NCBI GenBank assembly: GCA_017311315.1
Contig: CM029650.1
Location: 24,865,675-24,929,674 of the forward strand
DNA length: 64,000 nucleotides
Direction of reading: 5' to 3'
From: Dendrocalamus latiflorus
Taxonomy: Eukaryota > Streptophyta > Magnoliopsida > Poales > Poaceae
The notes under the pieces are model-generated. The model was given only the letters and a program-made list of their open reading frames with translations, was not told the DNA's origin and searched no databases. Below, in pieces: positions 37,830 to 47,385 of the stretch. The position numbers and the translations under genes are program-made. The first letter of the stretch is position 1, and every line of letters begins with the position of its first letter.

Positions 37830-38200
37830 TAGTTAATTTGCAAGTAATTTACTTTTCAAAAGATCATGGGTCAAGAATCATCCCGACACTGGTTTCGGAC
37901 ATATCTTGGTGCGGTTGTGTGACTAGTAATTCGTGCATTCTTGGTTTATCTTGTTTGTCCGATCCATTACTTTATACGTAATTTGCTTCCTTAAAAAAAA
38001 TACTAATGTGCCACGCTTGATTGGTTTTGTGTTTTAGGTATCATTTGCTTACAAACAATTTACATTTTTTAAACATGTCATGAATCAGGAACCAGCCCCG
38101 CATTGGTTTCATGAACCATGTGTTGGAGCAATCGGTTATCTTGGTGCAGCCTTTTGTTCCATGCAGTAGTTTCTATGCACTTTTGGTTTATCTTGTTTGT
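37830..38200. repeat. Two copies of a roughly 190-bp segment; a third at about 39950-40130
   Basis: Each copy has AATTTAC-TTTT, ATCATG-TCA-GAATCA, a CACTGGTTTC or CATTGGTTTC phrase, ATCTTGGTGC, then GTGCA-TTCTTGGTTTATCTTGTTT. Copies start near 37835, 38035 and 39950. About 1.75 kb of unrelated sequence (roughly 38215-39940) separates the second and third. Confidence 0.65.
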
Positions 38201-38214
38201 GGGTTGTAGGATTG

Positions 38215-39940
38215 CTATGATAACAGAGAAAGGGTAAATAATGCTTTTAAAATTTTTCTATAAGTATTCGTCAATCTCTCACTCTAATAGCTACAGAGCC
38301 ATGAAGATTTAGGATGAAAATCTAACACAAAAGCCAACAAATCAGTATGCTAGAAATTTGAGGAATAAATATGCATTCTCAAAATTAGAAAATTTCAAAC
38401 TAACAGTTCAAAGATCATGAATAATCTTGTTGAATTGTCCCTCTAACCCACCCAAGGATTCATCAGCCTTTTACTCGATCTTTGAGTATTCTTTCTTTTG
38501 TTTGTTCTGTCTCACTTCCTTGATCATCGTAGAGCTCTCATGTTAGTCACCGAGAGACTTCTAGATCTCATAAACAAACCTCAAGTGAACAACTCGCTCA
38601 AACACAAATCGACTAAGTCCTTGAATTAGAAAATTACAAGCCTTGCTATTTGCCTCTACATCCGGTGTAACCTGATTATCGAGCGGTACAACATAAAGAT
38701 TCTTGACTTTGATCCAAATTGTTGTCCCTTGAGCCTCGATGTAGAATTGCATACTGAGCTATGAAGATTTAAGATGGAAAGCCACCACAAAAGCCAACAA
38801 ATTAAGGAGCTAGAATTTTGAGGAACCAAAAATAAAAACAGTAGTATTGCTACAGTAAATTGATAGTGCTACTATAGTAACCGCGGTAGTACCGCTGCCA
38901 TGAATTCAAGATGATAAAACAGTAAAATCAGCACTATTTCAAAACTAAGAACCCATTTAACTTTTGATCCGTATATCCAAATGACTTAAAACTTGGCATG
39001 CATCTTGTCTAGTATGTAACAACAATATTCCAACTAACGATCAAGAGGATTATTGTCAAAGCTGTGATATTTTTTCATTTGAAAGAATGTTGCACTAAAA
39101 CTGGGTAAAAACAAAAAAATGATGAACTTACTTGTGGGTGGATAATGGTTAAGATAGCTCTCTATAGGATATGTCCATTACTTACACGTTCTTGACATCC
39201 AACAAGATTAAGAAGAGGAGAGATAAGATTTAAACCAACCAAATCAACCTAAGTAAGAGAGATCCATAACAGATGAACGAACATGATATATTACTATTTG
39301 ATAAAGAAGATTTTACAGCCACTTCACCTGGAGCACAAGAGAGCACGCCATAACACTCATGCTTCTCAAACCTTAACCCTAGAACACTTGGCTTCAATGA
39401 GTAAAATTAGAACGATTGAATGGTTAACTAGCAAGTTTCCATCCCAACACATTATATAGACAAGGCAACCAGCACCATCTAATCTTAATAGATACTATCC
39501 ACTTAGTATAAATAGAGAAAACCTGTTAACCCCATACAATACAGGTTTAACTCACACACTACATTTATGTACGCTTTCCAAAGCACATAAATCCAAATCC
39601 ATTAAGTTTTTAGTCTTTGATCCAACTTGATCTTTCTCAATTTTTCTTTGACCTAAATTGCTCTCCCAAGCATCACGGTGTTTGTGTTTATGAATCATGT
39701 GCACTCTTTGTTTATATTGTATTCCCTCCGCCTCTAATTATAGGTCTTCTTTTTTACTTTTCACAATCTCTAATGCAAGACTTTGGTTGTGATTTTTATA
39801 GTAATATAATAGTAAAAATAAACAAAATTGTATATTATGACAAATGTAATGATATTATTTTAGCGTGGTCAATCTACATACTTCTACGTGTATTAATGGC
39901 CAAATTTTCAAAATTTTGATTGCATGGATCATGGGAACCT
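38215..39940. other. Sequence interrupting the 190-bp repeats; possible LTR-type insertion plus a Stowaway-like piece
   Basis: AT-rich, no gene. Around 38840-38900 it has GCTACAGTAAATT...GGTAGTACCGC, similar to LTR motifs elsewhere in the window. Positions 39722-39910 begin TTCCCTCCGCCTCTAATTAT, close to a Stowaway terminus. No border or target duplication could be fixed. Confidence 0.3.
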
Positions 39941-40130
39941 ATATTTATGGATATATCTCATTAATTTACAAGCAATTTGTTTTTTTTAACATATCATGAC
40001 TCAGGAAGATACCTAATGCTTGTTTTATGAACCAACGGTTGGAGCAATCGACTATTTTGGGTGCGGCCGAGAATAGTAGTCCGTGCACGATTTATCTTGT
40101 TTTAGGTCTAATTATTTTACAAGCAACTTG

Positions 40131-43100
40131 TGATTTCTTTTTCTATTAAGAAACAGTTTGCAAATCGCACCGGTATATTTGTTTTTGTGTTTCTTTATTA
40201 TCTTAGGATTTGATCTTGCTGAGCACGTTGGCACATTATGCATGAGCTAGTTTGGTTGTTATATCTGTTGGTAGTGCTAGAATATTTGCACATGGAAAAG
40301 CTATATCTTATCCTGTGCAATTGCTACCAAAAGGAAACTGTAGTTGCAGTTTGGTGACTAATGTTATTATTGTTAAGGACCACCATGATCAACAAACTAG
40401 CATTTTAAGTAGGTCCATTTCTGGACAAGATTAGATCTGAATTGACCTGACGAAACGTCGTAGGCGTCTCTTAGGTGGATTGAGACTCGTCTAATTGCTA
40501 ACACGGAGGCAGGTTTTCGTTTCCTGACATTGACGTCTTGACGAAAAAGTAAAAGGCAAATCCAACTTAGTCAAAATTCAGAGATTCAGTGACTGGTGTT
40601 GGAACGTAGTGCAGAAGCTGGAAATTTAGGCATGAAAGGAAGTTTCTTGGATCCACAATGGAGGTTGGATTGAGAAGCACTCCTCTCCAATTGACTCTTT
40701 GGCTTCTCTATTTTGTTACTTGCTTGTGGCACCTCCTCAGAAAGACGTCTGAGCTATCGAACTATTGCTCATGTGCTACAATTCATCATGCCACCAATGA
40801 TAAATGATGTTATGATATGTAGCTGTATATAGTAGCCTACTTGAATGCACTTGCCACTTGCTAGTTCATTTCATGGAGGTAAATACAGCACTACGGTATG
40901 GCACCTTCACTTCAGAGTTCAGACTATGTACGTGTCTGAATTTACCCAACTATATGTTTTCAAAACACACTATGAGTTGCTTAATCTGTCTTTTACATAC
41001 GATCTATTCCGCCACGTTTCAGCATGAATGTAACAATCATGCTCTGCCTGAATCACCTATGATCTGTGTGACTGATTCGTCACAATCCTGAACCGAAGAA
41101 GGACTGCAGGAGCTATAGGGAGATTCTCCCATACTTGGTAAAAGGACACCTACTAAACGCAATGCAGGGTGGAGATCGTCCCAGTTAAGGTATGACATGT
41201 GAAAGATGCCATGATATATGTCTGGAGTACAGCTCCGCCATGGCGACAAAGATACAGAAACGTCGTATTCAGCAGCCGAACTTGCCTTCTGTAGTAGAAC
41301 TGGTGATCAAATAATTTATGTCTGCTCTCTCAAAAAGAAGAATAGATTCACTTCATTGATGTTGTAGTGACAAAAATGGTACATATTCTTACTTCGCTTA
41401 ACTATTTTTCTGCGTGAAAAGGGAGCATATTCTTAGCAGGAAGTTCCATGGTAATTCTTATCATATTTTTTTATCAAAGACATGTAAATTAGGTTCAATT
41501 TGAACTGAACTTGTCAGGTGCTCAGGTTCTCGCCTAATAGTCTGAAAAACCTACACTAGTTACTCAAATTTTGCTTGGAATATAGCTGGAGCTATATTTC
41601 TATAGACAGGCTACCGCAAATGTTTCTCAGGATTCTAGCAGACATCACTGGGAAAATGAAGAGAGTACCAGAAGCTAGTAATAACACCTGAAGTCTTTTT
41701 CCTGAAAATGATAGTACTAAGACCCTATTATTAGTACAACGACGTTTTTGTTCCCTCTAATAATTGAAAACTGAAAAGAATATCTATAGGAGGAATTGGA
41801 CAAGATCTTGAGCTAGACTTCTGAAATTCAACGCTTTGTGTCCTAAATTGTTTTCTAGATGCCGTTGTACCTGTTGCATAATCTTTCGGCTTGGCTTTAT
41901 GATTTAAAATATGCACTTGTTGAGAACCAGAGTACTAATCTTCTCCAGAGGTGGAGTACAGCACTTAAGACCATATGCACTTGATAAGTTGAGGGACTTG
42001 TGTCAACCTCAGTAAAATGCCATATCTACTTACTTACATCCCAACTTTTGACTTTAGAAAAATGCTACTACTTGGTATCATCATTAATAAGAAAGGAGAA
42101 ACATAATGATATACTTATGTTAGTAGTACCCCACAAGCTGCACTCATTCAATCATCATCAAATCTTGGAAAAGTTAGCCAAGTACATTGGATAAATGGGT
42201 TTGCAAATTGCCGAGTATTACTCTTGACTAAATAGGGGCTCAATTTGTTTGACCTTGTGAAGTTCCAGAGGAGGGTCCTACAGTCCTTCCAGATGGTGGA
42301 TAATGTGATATTAGGCTCCACCTGTCAAATTATACCATGAAACAAGATGGGGGCAGACTTAATTTAAGGTTCATCAACTGTGGCCCTCTGGTCAGTAAAA
42401 CGTTTGTTTTCAAAGTCACTGGTCACTGCCCTGAACACCCATGAAAGATCAGATGTGCACTGTTTCAGTTGGCACCACCGGAATGATTCACCTAAACAAA
42501 TCATACACTATTTTCAGAGAAAGACGTGAAGGTCGAGGTCCCCTCTCAATGTAGTTTGTGTTTCATGTGGGGAATAGAATAGTGGTTGCAAATTGGCTGG
42601 CATCCTTTCGGATGGATGTAAATTTGCATGTGAAGGGGTTGCGTGCAATTCAAGGCCTTTCCTTTCGGCCAGCTCGGCTTGCGACCGCAAATCTGGTTGG
42701 TTGCTTCTATGAATGCTTGACAGATGACTTTGCACAAGGCAAAATCATGAGAATTCAGACCCTTATACTAATGCTGTCCTGTTGGTTTACCCGAAGGAAG
42801 AGTTAAGAAGAATCTGCAGCCGTCAAATCGATCCATATACAAGTGAGTGAGTGAGTGACCGACAGGAGAAGAAGGGGGTAACAGTGGCTAGATCCGCCGT
42901 GTCTGCCATTGTGAACGGATCATTTCTGGTTTGCGTCCAATCGGCCGTTGCTCGTCGAGACACATGAAAACAGACAGATTTTGATTACCGATTAGGCAGG
43001 GCATTGCAGCAGAAGTGACACGGGACGGAAGGAATCAAGGGACCGAAGGCGCTGTCCTTGGACAAAAGGCATCGTTTATCTGTATCTCTTCCGCTGTAGC

Positions 43101-43431
43101 GCCTGCGGATAGCGCGCGATATGGAGTAGCATCTATATATTCCTGATTTCAGTTGTCAACTGTTACTTAGAATCCCGAGCTTACTGATAAATCGTGCGCG
43201 TCATGATGGATCGCGATTATTTGGGAGATTTCACTGCAGCACCAACACTACTAGAAGACGAAACACACGCTTATATTCACAAAGTACAGATTAGATTAGG
43301 CAGCAAAAGTGAACCGAATGATCAAGCCAGGATACTGAAGTGAAGAGCCTTTTTTTGAGAGTGAGAGGAGACTCGAGCGAAGTATAAACCCGGTTGTAGC
43401 TTTTGGCTGAAATAGCACTTTACCGCTGTAA
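40131..43431. other. Intergenic, no confident gene
   Basis: Mostly AT-rich. At 42558-42740 (+) a frame reads NRIVVANWLASFRMDV and resembles the C-terminal RNase H region of plant LINE elements, but it is too short to be sure. The rest has only short unrecognised frames. Confidence 0.3.
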
Positions 43432-43789
43432 GAGCAACTCCAAGAGTAGAGCTAAATCATTTTCTAAAGGTAAATTTGGCTATTATTGGAGAAAAAACAT
43501 CTCCAATAGACTCTGTAAATGACTCTCCAAATTTAGTAGCTCTCCATCCCTCCTCCTTCGCTCTCTATTTTTGGATAGCCTATCTCGCTCGCCATACAGC
43601 CTCTTGGCGCGGTCGGCGTTTCCTTTTCGCACGCTGCGCCCTATTCCTGCGCGTACGTGACCCACCGTGCGCCCTCTAGTTTAGATAGACTGTTGGAGTA
43701 GTCTAGTTTTTTTGGGTGAGATCCATTTTAGAGAATAGCTAAATCACTAAATTTAGATACTTCTTTTGGCTAATCTCTTGGAGTTGCTC
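43432..43789. mobile_element. PIF/Harbinger-type MITE with TAA target duplication
   Basis: TIRs are GAGCAACTCCAAGAG and CTCTTGGAGTTGCTC. TAA flanks both ends (43429-43431 and 43790-43792), as for PIF/Harbinger (Tourist-type) elements. The interior has TCCAAATTTAG and AAATCACTAAATTTAG phrases plus a GC-richer middle (43560-43680). Its flanks (TTTTGGCTGAAATAGCAC and AAGCCACGGCTAAA) look like parts of an older repeat, so it is probably nested. Confidence 0.85.
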
Positions 43790-43792
43790 TAA

Positions 43793-44867
43793 GAAGCCAC
43801 GGCTAAATGTAGATGTGTTCAATTTGGCTATTGGCTAATTTTATTTGGATAGGGCTAAAAAAGAAAAAAATAGTATAAATTAAAAAGGATTAAATGAACA
43901 TACAAGAAAAAGAATGGAAAACGAAAGAAAAAAGAAATCAACAAAAACAAGGAAAAAATTGCCATGCTCACACAAAGACATAGATAGTGCTTGAGACATG
44001 GGAGAACAGGGAAAGGGCGGCGGTGGTACATGATAGTGATGGTGGCACTGGCGACATGGGCGAGGGTTCAAACGGAACGGAGGGACCACGGGGAAACAAT
44101 GTGAGGCGGTGTCACGCACAATGATGAGCGGCGGCCAGGGCAGAGAAGGAATGATGGCGGCGATGCTTTGGTCACGATATTTGGGAAGTAGCGTGAGCAT
44201 GAGCTCGACGACATTGTGGAGAGTACTCTAGTGCAAGAAATTGAGAAATAACTTACTGAAGGCGACAAATCAACGGTGAGAGTTTGGTTTGGCTGACGGC
44301 AGAGAAGAAGCTTGATTTCTGGTGATTTGCTATGAGAAAATCCAATTAATTTGAGAGGAAGACTCATGATGCTCAGGAACACAAGATAGCACAAAAAGAA
44401 CTACAAGAGCTTCACTAGAGAAAAGAGAGAGAGAGACAGAGATTGGGGGGCCGAAGCAGCGGTCGGGGTGGGGAGCGCAGGGTGAGGTGCAGTGTTATGC
44501 CCAGATGGAGAACGGCAACCAGCAGCCCTCCAAATTCGCCTCTGCCTTCCCCGACCCGCTATTTTCCAAAGACGCTGCTAGAGCATCGCCGTCGCTAAGA
44601 GCTCGCGCCATGGCTGCTGCCCAGGCGCCGCAAGCACCGCCATTGAGCTCCTCTACCCGTGTCACCGCCTATAGCTCTCTTGAGGTTAGGCCAACCCATT
44701 TTACCTATTGGCCACATCGCTTGAGTCGCCGTTCGCCAGTGTCGTTGGCCGCCTATGCTTGTCCTCATTCGCTGTCTCAGAAGCGTGTACAATTACAGAT
44801 TCCAAGAAGCCGCTGCAAAAACCCACTCATTTCAATCGGCTTCCGGCTTCTGAAAGCCAGAAGGTTA
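43793..44867. other. Intergenic with a GC-rich patch at about 44440-44870
   Basis: The patch has open frames on both strands (e.g. a 134-codon + frame from 44487) of unrecognised, compositionally biased sequence. It may be a captured or relic exon. No splice structure or domain supports a gene. Confidence 0.3.
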
Positions 44868-45090
44868 GGCCCTGTTCTTTTCAGCTTCTAAAAGTTGCTT
44901 TTTAGATTTTCTACAGTAACTAACTTTTAAATGTAGTATTTTTTCAAGATAGAGTCTACTAGTTAATTGTAGTACATACTTTACTGACTTTATTTATATC
45001 GGCAAAAACCGTACGTGAGTTTCTGTTACTCTGTAATCTCTCATACAAACAACCTAAAAATCACAAACCGCAGCAAAAAAGAACATGCCC
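44868..45090 (-). mobile_element. MITE of family F1
   Basis: Ends are GGCCCTGTTCTTTTCAGC and GCAAAAAAGAACATGCCC. It is nearly the same as the copy at 2508-2750, including GTTAATTGTAGTACATACTT. It lies about 150 bp downstream of the GASA-like stop codon. Confidence 0.75.
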
Positions 45091-45240
45091 GGGCTTAAAC
45101 TAATACAAGAACAGAATAACAGCCTACCGAACGAGGCAGCACCCAGCCCAACAAAAGCATCCAATAGTGACCAAGGAGTGCTGACTAGGGTGAGATGAGA
45201 GGCCGAATAAGAAAATGGGACGGGCCCAAATCGACGCTTC

Positions 45241-45498
45241 CTACGGTCTTGGTCCTCCAGTCCAGTTGCTGTAGCAGGAGCAGGACTGCTTGTTGCCGTG
45301 GTATGGTATATATCCCGGCGGCGCAGCACTTGTTGCAGAAGAACAACAAACATTACAGAGGTGCATCTTTTCAGTAAATGCAAGCCAAGAAATCAAATCA
45401 CTAGACAGAAGAAGAGAAGAGAATCTAAAGATCACCTCACAAGAGACCAATGCGAGCAGGAAGAGGATGCAGAGGAGCAATGCGAGTGGCTTGGCCAT
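45241..45498 (-). pseudogene. Reduced GASA/snakin-like cysteine-rich peptide gene
   Basis: The ATG at 45496-45498 starts MAKPLALLLCILFLLALVSC, a clear signal peptide. A GT-AG interval at 45367-45435 (69 bp, no in-frame stop) may be a short intron; spliced, the product is 62 aa, and unspliced it is 85 aa. The last part reads PPGYIPYHGNKQSCSCYSNW then GGPRP and a stop, matching the end of GASA domains (PPGTYGNK..CPCY..W...GGPKCP) with the final Cys changed. A GASA domain normally has 12 Cys; here only about 5 remain (CNVCC, CSC) and the first part of the domain is gone. Family members are secreted or wall peptides regulated by gibberellin. Promoter and secretion signal persist, so it may be expressed, but probably not as a normal snakin. 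Confidence 0.6.
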
Positions 45499-45587
45499 GG
45501 TAGCAACTGCAACAAACAAGTGCAGGTGAGGTAATAGGTAACCTGTGTGGACAAGGAAGAAGAAGAAGAGGAGCTCAGTGTCGCTGC

Positions 45588-45597
45588 ATTATATAGA
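45588..45597 (-). promoter_or_regulatory. Probable TATA box of the GASA-like gene
   Basis: The minus strand reads GTCTATATAATGC about 90 bp before the ATG. The leader that follows is CT-rich. Confidence 0.6.
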
Positions 45598-45984
45598 CGG
45601 GAAGGCCATAGAAGGTGACGATCGGATGAGAGGTCGTCACAACTTACAAGGTGAGTACTGAGAGAGGTCGGGGAGCACTCGCTTCATCAGAGCAGAGGTG
45701 CACGTGATGGCCTGGCCGTCAGCACGCTGCTCTCCTGCGCGAGACACAAGCCTTTCTATTGGTTTGCTGGGCTCTAGGACTAGGAGGAGGATTGATGCTC
45801 CTCTTCTTTGGCATGCCTCCATTTTGACCTCCGGTCAAACGAAAAGGAACAAGAGCAGAAACCAACTTATTTTGGCGCCACTTGGCAAATAATCGTACAA
45901 GATTGGCGGGGAACTTTTGAACGGAAGCAAACCAGAAGGAAAAGGAAATGACATAGACCTTGGTAATTTAGAACATACTATTGT
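45598..45984. other. Upstream region of the GASA-like gene
   Basis: No further gene or element recognised. Confidence 0.4.
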
Positions 45985-46217
45985 GACCCTTTTATATTGG
46001 TTTTTAGTTTTGGTTTTTGGATTTAGTTTATAAATAGTAATAATTTATAGAGAAACTTGTAGATAGAGAGATTTGACTGATATAAATAAAGTCATTGCAA
46101 TGTATACTCGACTAGTAGACCTTATTTTAAAAAGACAATATGTTTAAAAGTTAGGTACTATAAAAATAATATTTAACATAGAAAAATAGTTTTTAGCAGC
46201 CAATAAGAACAAGCCAT
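45985..46217 (+). mobile_element. MITE of family F1 (diverged)
   Basis: Contains GACTGATATAAATAAAGTC, TAGTAGACCTTATTTTAAAAAG and GTTTAAAAGTTAGGTACTAT in F1 order, and ends CAATAAGAACAAGCC. Confidence 0.55.
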
Positions 46218-46253
46218 AGCTCCTTTCCCTGTTTACTTAGATTTTTGGGTGGA

Positions 46254-46480
46254 TTCTTTTGGGTTGATGACTTATGGCTTAAATATTTGAATTCTGATGG
46301 TTCGCGAGAGATAATACGCAGAGGAAAATAGTCACGTGTGATTTTGACTGGTATAGTTGAATTCACTATACTTTTTATTACGATTTTTCTATTGACTCCG
46401 TCTTAAAAATCTTATCATTTAAAAACTAGTTACTATAGATAATATAAGTATAAATTAACTTTAAACTAAAAAGAAGCCAT
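46254..46480 (+). mobile_element. MITE of family F1 (diverged), adjacent to the previous copy
   Basis: Starts TTTTGGGTTGATGACTTATGG. It has TCACGTGTGATTTTGACTGG and GACTCCGTCTTAAAAATC in F1 order, and ends AAAAAGAAGCC. Confidence 0.5.
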
Positions 46481-47343
46481 TTCATCTCGCAAAGGAGCCC
46501 TCCAGGTCGGTAAAGTAACCATGAGCATAGTGGTAGAACCAATAGAGCCTTTGATTTTACCAACTTTGATGGGCTAACGGGGGAAGGGAAAACCTTTGAT
46601 TAACCCATCACTTTCCTATCTGCCAACACAAACTTCGTCTTACGTACATATACAGCCAGCTCTAGCCAGCCTAGCTGCTCCAGTCCAGTAGCGTTAGCTT
46701 ATCCCTTTCAAGCCCTATTCGGCCTGGCTTTACGGCCCAGTACTCTCCTTAGTTGTGTTGGCGCCACGCCGCGCGATGCGATGGGAACACCTCACCACCC
46801 AGAGTCCCAGACCAATCAAAAGCCATTCCGCTCAACGAGCTTCAAATTCTGAAAAATACCGATGAAAAATTCACACAAACAATACATTTAGGGCCTCTCT
46901 AGATGGTTTTGGAAGTTTCTTGGAACCCGGTAATTTCTTAATTTTGACTTTTAGTTTTTTTTTACTATTTTTCAGTTTTTTTGTTTTTTGTCTTTTAATT
47001 TTGTCTCTTTTGTATTGTTTGTGAAGGTATAATAATATTTTAAAGTTTTCTTTGTTTGTAAATTAAATAATTTAGAAAAACTAATGCACGCTGTAGTATA
47101 ATTTCAGTTAAAAGTTGAAAACTGCAACGACTTGGAGTAGAGCCTTAATTTAAATATGATAGAAATCAAACTCTAGTTATTAGTTAGATAAACATAATAC
47201 CACTCGCCTAGATTATCCTATGATTGGCTAGGATGCTCACAATAAAAAAAGTCTTGCTCTCTCATTGAAAAAAAGCCGAGGGGGGAAACCCAAACTTCGC
47301 CTCTCCGGCTATCCGCCTTTCCCTTCCCAGTCGCAGATCCGCC
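46481..47343. other. Exostosin upstream region
   Basis: Positions 46890-47130 look like another small MITE (GGGCCTCTCTAGATGG ... ACTTGGAGTAGAGCC). The region next to the gene (47170-47343) probably holds the promoter, though no clear TATA box is seen. Confidence 0.35.
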
Positions 47344-47373
47344 ATGTTTCCCCCACCACCAGCCCAGCCATGA
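47344..47373 (+). other. Upstream ORF in the exostosin leader
   Basis: ATG at 47344 encodes MFPPPPAQP and stops at 47371-47373. Its TGA overlaps a second out-of-frame ATG at 47370. Both precede the main ATG at 47386 and could lower translation of the main frame. Confidence 0.5.
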
Positions 47374-47385
47374 ACCACGCTCCCC

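Noticed and set aside
42558..42806. LINE RNase H tail
   Set aside because: The similarity (VVANWLASF) is too short to call a feature.
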